Assembly: GCF_003148765.1 (NCBI RefSeq)
Contig: NZ_QGGV01000011.1
Location: 62,001-126,000 of the forward strand
Length of the DNA stretch: 64,000 nt
Reading direction: 5' to 3'
Source: Silicimonas algicola
GTDB taxonomy: Bacteria > Pseudomonadota > Alphaproteobacteria > Rhodobacterales > Rhodobacteraceae
In this document: positions 51,271 to 59,330 of the stretch, piece by piece
How positions within the stretch are numbered: position 1 is the stretch's first letter
How the letters are laid out: every line of letters starts with the position of its first letter
The notes under the pieces: model-generated
The model's input: only the letters and a program-made list of their open reading frames with translations
Databases searched by the model: none
Told to the model about the DNA's origin: nothing
Translations under genes and position numbers: made by a program

Positions 51271-51702
51271 ATGAGACACACAGCACTCGCCATCGCACTG
51301 GCTTTCGCCGCCGCGCCCGCTCTCGCGCAGGAGGCCATCGTCACCGACTTCGACGGACCTTTCGAGGACGCGACCTTCGCAGTCGAGTCCGCCATCGTGA
51401 ACCAGGGCCTCGTGATCGATTCCACGAGCCACGTCGGTGACATGCTCAACCGCACGGGGCAGGACGTGGGCAGCGACGTGACGCTGTTCGAGAACGCCGA
51501 CATCTACAACTTCTGCTCGGCCGTGGTGTCGCGCGAGGTGATGGAGGCCGACCCTATGAACATCCAGTATTGCCCCTACGGCATCTTCGTGACTGAGCGC
51601 GAGGGCAAGGTTCAGATCGGCTACCGCGACTATCCCGAGGGCCCGATGCAGAAGGTCGAGGACATGCTCGGCGCCATCGTGGCGGAAGCGGCAGGCGGCT
51701 AG
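51271..51702 (+). CDS. Exported DUF302-family protein
   Basis: This 143-residue protein has a signal peptide (MRHTALAIALAFAAAPALAQ) and the DUF302 pattern VDSTSHVGDMLNRT and CPYGIFV, with paired cysteines in NFCSA and QYCPYG. DUF302 proteins often sit in sulfur-oxidation loci, but their role is not known. It lies 74 bases after soxF with its own GGAGGA and is likely the last gene of the sox transcript. Confidence 0.8.
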   Translation: MRHTALAIALAFAAAPALAQEAIVTDFDGPFEDATFAVESAIVNQGLVIDSTSHVGDMLNRTGQDVGSDVTLFENADIYNFCSAVVSREVMEADPMNIQYCPYGIFVTEREGKVQIGYRDYPEGPMQKVEDMLGAIVAEAAGG

Positions 51703-51732
51703 GCGCGCGCCCGGTTTACCACCGGCTTTTGC

Positions 51733-51780
51733 GGTATCGCGCACCGACGCGATACCGACGTGATACCGACGCGATACCGA
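51733..51780. repeat. Hairpin plus tandem 11-bp repeats at the end of the sox operon
   Basis: GGTATCGCG (51733-51741) pairs with CGCGATACC (51748-51756), and the unit GATACCGACGY is repeated from 51751 and 51762 with a partial copy at 51773-51780. The structure lies between two convergent genes and may serve as a two-way terminator. Each repeat can also pair with the first arm, giving alternative stems. Confidence 0.6.
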
Positions 51781-51834
51781 ACCCTGAAAATCGCCTGGTT
51801 TCCAAGCCTTAACCTACGATTCGGCGTGCGCGCC

Positions 51835-52779
51835 TCACTCCCACTCCATCTGCTCGAAGACGCGCCCCGCGTTCTTCGTGGCCAGTTCCTCGAAGGTGTC
51901 GAGGTGCGCATAGGGCGATTGATCGACGTAATAGGCATCGACCAGCGTGCCGCCGTTGTCGATGTGCTCGCCGATCTTCTCGCGCAAATACACAAGGTAA
52001 TCATGGGTATAGCGCCTGACCTGTGCCATGTTGGTCGGATGCCCGTGCCCCGGAATGACATAGGTCGCGCCCAAGGGCTCGAACGCCGTCTCCCAGGTCT
52101 CGACCCAATCCGCCGTGATCGTGTCCTCGAAGATCGGCAGCATCCGCTCGTGGAAGGCCATGTCGCCCGAGATCACAAGGCTCTGCTCGGGCAGCCAGAC
52201 CACGATGTCGCCCGGTGAATGCGCCGGACCCAAGTGCTTGGCTTCAATACGAAAATCCCCCAACTCGACGATATACTCGTCGGCGAAGGTCTCGTCCGGC
52301 TCGACCACGGTCGTGCCCTCGGCCTTGTCCTTGTTGTAGGCGCGCATCCCCACCAGGATCTGGTCGCCATGCGCCGCGATCTCGGCCGCCGCATCCTCGT
52401 GCATGACGATCTTCACGCCCTGCTCGCGCCAGTAGGAATTGCCCAGGATCGCATGACCCTGGCCGTTCTCGTTCAGGACAAGCACGACGGGTTCGTCAGT
52501 CACCGCCTTGATCTCGTCATGCAGCGCCTTCGCCAGAACGTAGGCCGCGCCGCCGTTCACGACGACCACGCCCTCGCCGGTGACGATGAAGCTCAGGTTG
52601 TTGTTATGTCCGGTGTTTTCGTAGGTCGGAGGCGCGGTCGCCCCGATCGCCGACCAGACGTGCGGGATGACCTCGACGGGCTTCTCGTAAAGGTCCGACT
52701 GCGGATACTGGTCCGCGATATCCTCACTTGCTTGAGCCGGAAAGGCGGCAAGGGTCAGGGCGATTGCAATGCGTTTCAT
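51835..52779 (-). CDS. Exported metallo-beta-lactamase-fold protein with degenerate metal site (SoxG/SoxH-like)
   Basis: This 314-residue protein has a signal peptide (MKRIAIALTLAAFPAQA) and the MBL fold. The first metal motif HxHxDH is replaced by NENGQGHA, so the residues that bind zinc 1 are Asn, Gln, His and Ala. Later ligands remain: LGPAHSPGD, ISGDMAFH and IPGHGHPT. It is a relative of the hydrolase genes placed at the end of Paracoccus sox clusters. The ATG at 52779 has GGAG 8 bases upstream; a GTG at 52788 overlaps the stop of the preceding gene and is an alternative. Confidence 0.75.
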   Translation of the reverse strand: MKRIAIALTLAAFPAQASEDIADQYPQSDLYEKPVEVIPHVWSAIGATAPPTYENTGHNNNLSFIVTGEGVVVVNGGAAYVLAKALHDEIKAVTDEPVVLVLNENGQGHAILGNSYWREQGVKIVMHEDAAAEIAAHGDQILVGMRAYNKDKAEGTTVVEPDETFADEYIVELGDFRIEAKHLGPAHSPGDIVVWLPEQSLVISGDMAFHERMLPIFEDTITADWVETWETAFEPLGATYVIPGHGHPTNMAQVRRYTHDYLVYLREKIGEHIDNGGTLVDAYYVDQSPYAHLDTFEELATKNAGRVFEQMEWE

Positions 52780-52784
52780 CCCGG

Positions 52785-53690
52785 TCACTCCACAATGAAC
52801 CGATAGCCGGTCTCGGCGCGGGCCACCCGGCCCAGACCCCCGTCCGGCAGGTGATAGCCGACCATCCGCGTCTCGCTCCCGACCAGCCGCTCCATCAGCG
52901 CCGACCGCGTCGCGGCGGCGGTGGCCGGGTCCTGGTCGCTGCCAAGCTCCCAGGACGGGTCGCGGAACGAGACGTGCCCGTTGCTGATCGCGTCGCCGAT
53001 CACGAAGACAGGGTCATCCGTTCCCACCTGGAACGACATGTGCCCCGGCGTGTGGCCGTAGGTCGCCAGCGCCGCGATGCCCGCCAGAACCTCGTCGCCG
53101 TCGTTGAAAAAGGTCATCTTTTCCTCAGCGATCTCCAGCCTCCGCTGCGCACCGACCACGAAGGCCTGCCGCGCCTCGTCGATGGTTTCGATGGTCGCGG
53201 GGTCCATCCAGTAGTCCCATTCCGCTTGCCCGATCATCAGCGCCGCCTCGGGGAACGCCGGGTCACCGAAGTCGTCGAGATACCCCCACAGGTGGTCCGG
53301 GTGAGCATGGGTGAAGAGGATGTGCGTCACGTCCTCTGGCGCCACGCCCGCCGCCTCCAGTCCCTCGAGCAGGTCGCCTGCTGTCGGCATGAACTCCGAC
53401 CCCGAGCCGCAGTCGAACAGGACCGTCCGCGTCTTGTCGCGGAAAAGCGTCACGTTGCAGGGCGAGGCGACCATTTCCCCGGTGATCCCCGCCTCATCGA
53501 GGATCGGTCCGGCCTCGGCTTCGGTCAGCGATCCAAGGACATAGGAACGCGGCAGCGACAGGTAGCCATCGGACACGGTAATCAGTGAGCCTCCGGCGGC
53601 GCTCGTCTCCGCGACCGCGAATCGAGGAACCAGAAGCGAGGCCCCAAGGGCCGCCCCCCGGCGAAGAACACTGCGTCTGCTGAGGGTCAT
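52785..53690 (-). CDS. Exported metallo-beta-lactamase-fold hydrolase (SoxG/SoxH-like)
   Basis: This 301-residue protein has a Tat signal (MTLSRRSVLRRGAALGASL) and an intact metal site: THAHPDHLWG, the His in GHTPGHMSFQVG and Asp in VIGDAISNGH. It resembles periplasmic MBL hydrolases found with sox genes that may act on glutathione persulfide or another sulfur thioester. The start at 53690 is set by the signal sequence. It is the first gene of a two-gene operon with the degenerate homologue. An exact ATTC-N8-GAAT site lies 16 bases upstream. Confidence 0.85.
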   Translation of the reverse strand: MTLSRRSVLRRGAALGASLLVPRFAVAETSAAGGSLITVSDGYLSLPRSYVLGSLTEAEAGPILDEAGITGEMVASPCNVTLFRDKTRTVLFDCGSGSEFMPTAGDLLEGLEAAGVAPEDVTHILFTHAHPDHLWGYLDDFGDPAFPEAALMIGQAEWDYWMDPATIETIDEARQAFVVGAQRRLEIAEEKMTFFNDGDEVLAGIAALATYGHTPGHMSFQVGTDDPVFVIGDAISNGHVSFRDPSWELGSDQDPATAAATRSALMERLVGSETRMVGYHLPDGGLGRVARAETGYRFIVE

Positions 53691-53705
53691 GGCGCATCTC
53701 CAAGT

Positions 53706-53721
53706 ATTCGCACATTTGAAT
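53706..53721. promoter_or_regulatory. Exact ATTC-N8-GAAT site upstream of the metallohydrolase pair
   Basis: ATTC (53706-53709), GCACATTT, GAAT (53718-53721) matches the SqrR-type consensus exactly and lies 15 bases before the hydrolase start codon. A repressor bound here would block the promoter or early transcript, which ties both hydrolases to the sox regulon. Confidence 0.6.
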
Positions 53722-53877
53722 TTGAACGGTGACGCGCCTGTTTTCAAGACGAATCTTGCCCAAGTGCCAACCGCGTCGGCAAGATCCGGTCGAAGCGGCA
53801 GCGTGACGCGCCGCTGCGCCTTGCGTCCGTCTCTCTCAAGGGGTCTAGCTGGGCCCGGGACGTGGGGAGTCTGACCG

Positions 53878-54069
53878 ATGAAACAACAAGAAGCGACACG
53901 GATCGCCGAGCTCTTCCAGCAAGATCTCGAGGTCTATCTCAGCCAGCAACTGCGCCAGCGCACGCTGCACCAGGTCGTGTCCGACCTGAACGAGGCCGCG
54001 CTGTCGAAGACCAATCCGAATTCGAAGACCGCGAAGGCCGCGCTGCGCCGCCTGGGCTTTGCCGACTGA
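53878..54069 (+). CDS. Small hypothetical protein, 63 residues
   Basis: This short protein (MKQQEATRIAELFQQDLEVY to LRRLGFAD) is predicted to be mostly helical and charged, with no signal peptide or membrane helix. A good GGGGAG lies 8 bases before the ATG, which supports translation. It sits between the divergent metallohydrolase pair and the convergent KdgD-like gene, which begins one base after its stop. I do not recognise a family. Confidence 0.55.
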   Translation: MKQQEATRIAELFQQDLEVYLSQQLRQRTLHQVVSDLNEAALSKTNPNSKTAKAALRRLGFAD

Positions 54070-54975
54070 TCAGCGCCGGTCGCCGATGACCTCGGCCAGC
54101 ATCCCGCGCTCGTCCTCCGTCAGGTCGGTCAGGGGCGGGCGCACGGGCCCGGTCTCGAAGCCCCTGAGCGCGACGCCTGCCTTGATCGCCGAGACGGCAT
54201 AGCCCGTCTTTCGGTCGCGCACCGTCGCGAAGGGATAGTAAAACTCGCGCAGAAGTGCCTCGCAGCCCGCGTCGTCTCCGGCTGTGAAGGCATCGAAGAA
54301 GGCCAGCGCGGTTTCGGGCACGAAGTTGAATACGGCCGAGGAGTAGGTGTCGACGCCAGCGCCGCGATAGGCCTGCGCGAAAAGCTCGTGGGTGGGCATT
54401 CCGCCGATATAGGCCAGCCGGTCGCCTAGCCCGATGGTGATGCGCCGGACCGTGTCGATGTCGCCGGTGCCGTCCTTGAAACCGATCAGGTTCGGACAGT
54501 CGTCCGCCAGCCGTTGCAGGGTCTCGGCCGAGCAGACGGACTGGCCGCGGTTGTAGACGATGACGCTCATGGTCGTGGCCCGACACACCGCGCGAATATG
54601 CGCCTCGATCCCGTCCTGCGGCGCGCGGATCAGATAGTGAGGCAGAAGCAGGATGCCGTCCCCTCCCGCCGCCTCGATGCCCCGCGCGAGGTCGCAGGCC
54701 ATGCGCGTGCCATAGCCGCAGCCCGCAATCACGGGCTCCCCGGGCTGTGCTGCGCGCGCCGCTTTAACCACTTCGACGATCTCGTCGGGCATAAGCGAGA
54801 ACATCTCACCGGTGCCGCCCGCCACGATCAGCCCCGCGACCTTGTGCGGTGACAGCCATTCGAGGTGAGCGCGGAAGGCGGTGGGGTTGAAGCGGTCGTC
54901 CGCGTCGAAAGGTGTGACGGGAAACGACAGGAGGCCGGAGCGGATAATTCCGCGAAGGTCGGTCGGTGCGATCAT
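54070..54975 (-). CDS. kdgD: 5-dehydro-4-deoxyglucarate dehydratase (DapA superfamily)
   Basis: This 301-residue TIM-barrel class-I aldolase-fold enzyme has the N-terminal GLLSFPVTPFD typical of KdgD, the Schiff-base Lys in LIGFKDGTGD and the Tyr in VIVYNRGQ. It converts 5-keto-4-deoxyglucarate to 2,5-dioxopentanoate (ketoglutarate semialdehyde) with loss of water and CO2. The semialdehyde dehydrogenase gene lies next upstream in the same operon, and uronate dehydrogenase is at 36.9 kb, so the steps of the oxidative uronate pathway are represented. Confidence 0.9.
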   Translation of the reverse strand: MIAPTDLRGIIRSGLLSFPVTPFDADDRFNPTAFRAHLEWLSPHKVAGLIVAGGTGEMFSLMPDEIVEVVKAARAAQPGEPVIAGCGYGTRMACDLARGIEAAGGDGILLLPHYLIRAPQDGIEAHIRAVCRATTMSVIVYNRGQSVCSAETLQRLADDCPNLIGFKDGTGDIDTVRRITIGLGDRLAYIGGMPTHELFAQAYRGAGVDTYSSAVFNFVPETALAFFDAFTAGDDAGCEALLREFYYPFATVRDRKTGYAVSAIKAGVALRGFETGPVRPPLTDLTEDERGMLAEVIGDRR

Positions 54976-55023
54976 GGGGGCTTGTCCGGCAAGGGAGGGC
55001 GGCGCAAGGCCGCCCTCGGGGTT

Positions 55024-56559
55024 TCAGGAACGCAGGTCGTCGGGCAGGATCGCGTCCGGCATGTTCTGGAAGCACACCGGCCGCAGGAAGCGCCGGATCG
55101 ACAGGGTGCCCACGCTCGTCGCGCCGAAGTTGGTCGAGGCGGGGTAGGGTCCGCCGTGGACCATCGCATCGGCCACCTCGACCCCGGTCGGGAAGCCGTT
55201 CACAAGAATGCGGCCCGCCTTCCGCTCGAGAACGGGCACCAGCGTGCGGGCGCGGTCGGTGTCGCCCTCGTCCATGTGGAGGGTGGCCGTAAGCTGACCC
55301 TCGAAGCCCTTCGCAAGCTCTAGCATCTCGTCGGAGCCCAAGACGCGGACGACAAGGCCGAGCGGCCCGAAGACCTCCTCGCCAAGCGCGTGGTCCTGGA
55401 GGTAGTTCGCGGCATCGGTCTCATAGAGGTTGGGGCTGGCGTTGCGGCCTTCGCTGTCGGTCGTCAGCACCGGCTTCACCGCGTTGCGCCCGTCGAAGCG
55501 CGACTTGCCGTCCTTGTAGGCGTTCGCAATCCCGTCGGTCAGCATGCACTGGGTCTGAACGCCTTTCAGCGCCTCGGCCGCCGCCTTGACGAAGGCGTCG
55601 CCGTCCGGGCCGGTCTCGACCACCGCGATGCCGGGATTGGTGCAGAACTGGCCCGCGCCCATGGTCAGCGACCCGGCCCAGCCTTCGCCGATGGCCTTGC
55701 CGCGCGCCTTGGCTGCCTCGGGCAGCAGGAACATCGGGTTGACCGAGCCCAGCTCACCGAAGAACGGAATCGGCTCGTCCCGCTGCGCGCAAAGGTCGAA
55801 CAGCGCGCGACCCCCGCCGAGCGAGCCGGTGAAGCCCACGGCCTTGATGCGCGGGTGCTGGACGAGGGCAGTGCCCACATCACGCTTGCCGCCCTGGATC
55901 AGGGAGAAGACGCCGGCGGGCATCCCGCAGGACTGGATCGCCGCGTGGATCGCCTCGGCCACGATCTCGCCCGTGCCGGGGTGGGCCGAGTGGCCCTTGA
56001 CGACCACGGGACATCCCGCAGCCAGCGCCGCCGCCGTGTCGCCGCCCGCCGTCGAGAACGCCAGCGGGAAGTTCGACGCGCCGAAGACCGCCACAGGCCC
56101 AATGGGGCGCTGCACCATCTTCAGGTCGGGACGGGGCAGGGGCTTGCGGTCGGGCAGAGCCTTGTCATGCCGCCGGTCGAGGTAGTCGCCCTTCAGGATG
56201 TGCTCGGCGAAAAGGCGAAGCTGCCCCGTCGTCCGACCGCGTTCGCCCTGAAGTCGTGCCTCGGGCAAGCCGGTCTCTTGCGTGCCGATCTCGGTGATCG
56301 CTTCGGCCCGTGCCTCGATTTCGTCGGCGATGGCGTTCAGGAACTTCGCGCGGTCATCCCTCGAGGAATAGGCGTAGGTCCAGAAGGCGTCTTCCGCCGC
56401 CTCGCAGGCGCGATCGACAAGCGCAGGGGTGCCGACGGAAAAGTCATGCGCCGGACCATGCGCGGGCTCGGACGAGAAGGTCGTCTCGCCTGCGACCCAC
56501 TCGCCCGCGATCAGGTGCTTACCGTGAGGGGTGAATGTGCTTTTATCCAGCATTGTCAA
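55024..56559 (-). CDS. 2,5-dioxovalerate (ketoglutarate semialdehyde) dehydrogenase
   Basis: This 511-residue NAD(P)-dependent aldehyde dehydrogenase has the active-site Cys in GAGQFCTNPGI, Glu in FFGELGSVNPMF, and cofactor residues in VFGASNFPLAFSTAGGDT. The FxxSNFPLAFS pattern is typical of the ketoglutarate-semialdehyde branch. It forms 2-oxoglutarate from the KdgD product and from pentonate breakdown. It lies between kdgD and the FAH-fold gene on the same strand. Confidence 0.9.
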   Translation of the reverse strand: MTMLDKSTFTPHGKHLIAGEWVAGETTFSSEPAHGPAHDFSVGTPALVDRACEAAEDAFWTYAYSSRDDRAKFLNAIADEIEARAEAITEIGTQETGLPEARLQGERGRTTGQLRLFAEHILKGDYLDRRHDKALPDRKPLPRPDLKMVQRPIGPVAVFGASNFPLAFSTAGGDTAAALAAGCPVVVKGHSAHPGTGEIVAEAIHAAIQSCGMPAGVFSLIQGGKRDVGTALVQHPRIKAVGFTGSLGGGRALFDLCAQRDEPIPFFGELGSVNPMFLLPEAAKARGKAIGEGWAGSLTMGAGQFCTNPGIAVVETGPDGDAFVKAAAEALKGVQTQCMLTDGIANAYKDGKSRFDGRNAVKPVLTTDSEGRNASPNLYETDAANYLQDHALGEEVFGPLGLVVRVLGSDEMLELAKGFEGQLTATLHMDEGDTDRARTLVPVLERKAGRILVNGFPTGVEVADAMVHGGPYPASTNFGATSVGTLSIRRFLRPVCFQNMPDAILPDDLRS

Positions 56560-56566
56560 ATCCTTG

Positions 56567-57727
56567 TCATAGAAGGTTGCGGCCCGCGAGATTGCGCATC
56601 AGGTCGGCCAGGCCGAAGGTCCATTGCGGGCAGTCGGTCGACAGCCGCACGGTGTTCTCCAGCCGACCTAGCCCGTCCGACGCAATCGTCACGCGGTCGC
56701 CGATCTTGTGGGTGAAGCCCTGGCCTGGGTGGTCGCGGTCTTCGATCGGCGCAAAGAGCGTGCCAAGGAACAGCATGAAGCCGTCCGGGTACTGGTGATG
56801 CAGGCCCACGACGTGTTTTACCAGATCGAGCGGATCGCGGCTGATCTCGGACATCAGGGAGCGCCCGGCCAGCACATAGCCATCCTCGCCCTCGACCGTC
56901 AGGTCCAGCACCGCGGCGCGGGCGTCGTCGAGGCTGTAGGTTTCGTCGAACAGGCGGATCATCGGCCCGATGGCGCATGAGGCGTTGTTGTCCTTCGCCA
57001 TCGGCAGAAGCAGCGCCGAGCGTCCTTCGATGTCGCGCAAATTGACGTCGTTCCCGAGGGTTACGCCGGGAACCTCGCCCCGAGAGTTCACCGCCAGAAC
57101 GATCTCCGGCTCCGGGTTGTTCCAGGTCGAGACGGGGTGCAGGCCGATCTCCGCCCCGGTTCCGACCGACGACAGGGGTTGCGCCTTCGAGAAGACCTCG
57201 GCGTCCGGCCCGATGCCGACTTCCAGGTACTGCGACCAGATGCCGACACGGATCAGCTCGGCCTTGACCTCGGCCGCCTTCTCGGACCCGGCGACGAGGC
57301 TCTGGAGGCTGTCGCCGATGATCTCGGTCACGCGCTTGCGGATCGCGTCGGCCTTCGACGGATCGCCAGCCGCCTTTTCCTCGATCACCCGCTCGACCAT
57401 CGACTGTGCGAAGGTCACTCCGCAGGCCTTGACCGCCTGAAGGTCGCAGGGCGCCAGCCAGTGCAGGCTGTCCTTGGCGTCCGTCAGACCGGAGATGTCG
57501 GATGCGGTCCCCAGGCTTTCACCCGAGGCGTCGCGCACATGGGCAGCCGGATCCTCCAGCTCCAGCACGTCGCGGACGGTCGGTGCGGTCTTCGACGTGA
57601 TGTCGACCGCCACGCCGTCGCGCAGCGTCACCACGGAAGGTCCGATGCCCGGACGCCAGACCCGGCCCAGCCAGAGCCCCTTCAGTTCCTCGTCCGAAAG
57701 TCTCACCGGCCCTTCTCCTTGCGCCAT
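56567..57727 (-). CDS. Fumarylacetoacetate-hydrolase-fold protein
   Basis: This 386-residue protein has a C-terminal FAH-like domain with WNNPEPEIVLAVNSRGEV (metal-binding Glu pair), GNDVNLRDIEGRSALLLPMAKDNNASCAIGP and GFTHKIGDRVTI. The layout fits sugar-acid enzymes of the AraD1/2-keto-3-deoxy-acid dehydratase or diketo-acid hydrolase type. In this operon it probably processes a 2-keto-3-deoxy sugar acid. It overlaps the RraA-like gene upstream by 25 bases. The exact reaction is unknown. Confidence 0.8.
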   Translation of the reverse strand: MAQGEGPVRLSDEELKGLWLGRVWRPGIGPSVVTLRDGVAVDITSKTAPTVRDVLELEDPAAHVRDASGESLGTASDISGLTDAKDSLHWLAPCDLQAVKACGVTFAQSMVERVIEEKAAGDPSKADAIRKRVTEIIGDSLQSLVAGSEKAAEVKAELIRVGIWSQYLEVGIGPDAEVFSKAQPLSSVGTGAEIGLHPVSTWNNPEPEIVLAVNSRGEVPGVTLGNDVNLRDIEGRSALLLPMAKDNNASCAIGPMIRLFDETYSLDDARAAVLDLTVEGEDGYVLAGRSLMSEISRDPLDLVKHVVGLHHQYPDGFMLFLGTLFAPIEDRDHPGQGFTHKIGDRVTIASDGLGRLENTVRLSTDCPQWTFGLADLMRNLAGRNLL

Positions 57728-58422
57728 GCCGCGAATTTCTCCAGCGTCTCGTCCTTCGTCGCCGGGTAAAGGCCGATGATCGTCTCGCCCGCGCGCACCT
57801 GTTCGACCACGAAATCCTCGAAGGCCGTCATCTCGGTCGCCTCGTCCGCCACCTCGGCCGCGATATGCGCGGGGATCACGATGACGCTGTCGTCGTCGCC
57901 GACGATGATGTCGCCGGGAAATACGGGCGCGTCGCCACAGCCGATAGGTCCGTTGATCTCGATGGCCTCGTTGATCGTCAGGTTCGTCGGGCTGGCCGGG
58001 CGCGCGTGATAGGACCGCATGTCCAGGTCGGCGATCCGCATCGAGTCGCGGAAGCCTCCGTCGGTCACGATGCCCTCGCCGCCGCGCATCATCAGGCGCG
58101 TCACCAGGATATCGCCCGCACTCGCGGCGCGCGCATCCTTGCGGCTGTCGATGACCATGACATGTCCCTTGGGACAGGTCTCGATGGCGTGGCGCTGCGG
58201 GTGCTGCGGATTGCGGAACTCGCTCAACTGGTTGCGGTCCTCGCGCGCGGGGATGTAGCGCAGCGTGAAGGCCGGGCCGACCATGTTCCGGCCCTTGTGC
58301 GACAGGGGCCGCACGTCCTGGATGGTCTGGTTCCGAAGGCCGCGCTTGAAGAGCGCCGTCGCGAGGGTCGCCACCGAGACGTGGCGCAGTTTTTCGATGG
58401 TCTCGGGAGATACGTCGGTCAT
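57703..58422 (-). CDS. RraA-like / oxo-acid aldolase-type protein
   Basis: This 239-residue protein has the RraA fold pattern: GPAFTLRYIPAREDRNQ, GDILVTRLMMRGGEGIVTDGGFRDS and GDIIVGDDDSVIVIP. Relatives include the RNase-E regulator RraA and 4-hydroxy-4-methyl-2-oxoglutarate aldolases. The D-G-x-x-R/D stretch fits the metal-dependent enzyme branch. Placed among sugar-acid genes, it is more likely a keto-acid aldolase than an RNase regulator. It overlaps the next gene upstream by four bases. Confidence 0.8.
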   Translation of the reverse strand: MTDVSPETIEKLRHVSVATLATALFKRGLRNQTIQDVRPLSHKGRNMVGPAFTLRYIPAREDRNQLSEFRNPQHPQRHAIETCPKGHVMVIDSRKDARAASAGDILVTRLMMRGGEGIVTDGGFRDSMRIADLDMRSYHARPASPTNLTINEAIEINGPIGCGDAPVFPGDIIVGDDDSVIVIPAHIAAEVADEATEMTAFEDFVVEQVRAGETIIGLYPATKDETLEKFAAWRKEKGR

Positions 58423-59330
58423 GCCACCTTGTCCGTCAGAAGTCCGTTGTCCGCAAGAAAGCCCCTCAGCCGTCTCGACTGGTCGTCCGTCAGGGGCCAG
58501 GCCGAGGGCGGGCGCGTCGGGCCGCAGTCGTGGCCCATCATCGCCAGAGCGGATTTCACGCCGGTGACGTTGGTGCCGTTCATTTCCTCGGCGCGAATGT
58601 CCTCGAAGACGCGCATCCCCCGGATCAGTCGGTTCGCCTCGTCATAGTCGCCGCCGTCGAGGGCCGCGTGGATCGCGACCGACCGTTCGGGCCAGACGTT
58701 GATGAGGCCGCTCGTGAAGCCCCGCGCGCCAACGGCATATAGCGGCGGCGCCCAGACCTCGGCCAGACCGCCGACCCAGATGACATCCTCCGGCGAATTG
58801 TCGATGGCATCGGCCAGCTTCAGAGGGTTCGGCGTCGCCCACTTGACGCCCGCCACGCCCTCGACCTGGCAGAGCTTGACGATGTTGTCCGTGCCGATGG
58901 CGTCATTGCGGAGGTAGAGGACTAGCGGCAGCCCGTCGCCTGCCTCGGCCACGCGCGCGACATAGTCGCGGAAACCGCGCGGCGCCACGAAGGGATCGGG
59001 CGTCTGGTGGACCATCAGCCCCGCGACGCCCGCCGTCTTCGACGCCTTCGCCAGCGCGCAGGCCTCATGGACCGACCGCCCCACGCCGCCGATCACCGGC
59101 ACGCGGCCCGCGACCGTCTCGCAGGCGGCATGAACCATGCGCTCGGCCTCGTCGGCGGTCAGGCCATAGTATTCGCCCGTGTTGCCGTTCGCGGTCAGGA
59201 TATGAACGCCGGCCTTGATCGCGCGATCCACCACCGGCTTCAGGCCCTTGGGTGCAATGCGGTCATCGGCGTCGAACGGCGTCACGAGGATGCCCGAGAT
59301 GCCGGTCAGTTTCTGGGTCAGGTCGGTCAT
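58419..59330 (-). CDS. DapA-family aldolase/dehydratase for a sugar acid
   Basis: This 303-residue class-I TIM-barrel enzyme has GILVTPFDADD at the N-terminus, the Schiff-base Lys in AGVKWATPNP and Tyr in LVLYLRND. It is a distinct paralogue of KdgD at 54 kb. Given the IlvD-type dehydratase in the same operon, it may act on 2-keto-3-deoxy-pentonate or a related acid. The start at 59330 overlaps the stop of the PhyH-like gene (ATGA). Confidence 0.83.
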   Translation of the reverse strand: MTDLTQKLTGISGILVTPFDADDRIAPKGLKPVVDRAIKAGVHILTANGNTGEYYGLTADEAERMVHAACETVAGRVPVIGGVGRSVHEACALAKASKTAGVAGLMVHQTPDPFVAPRGFRDYVARVAEAGDGLPLVLYLRNDAIGTDNIVKLCQVEGVAGVKWATPNPLKLADAIDNSPEDVIWVGGLAEVWAPPLYAVGARGFTSGLINVWPERSVAIHAALDGGDYDEANRLIRGMRVFEDIRAEEMNGTNVTGVKSALAMMGHDCGPTRPPSAWPLTDDQSRRLRGFLADNGLLTDKVA

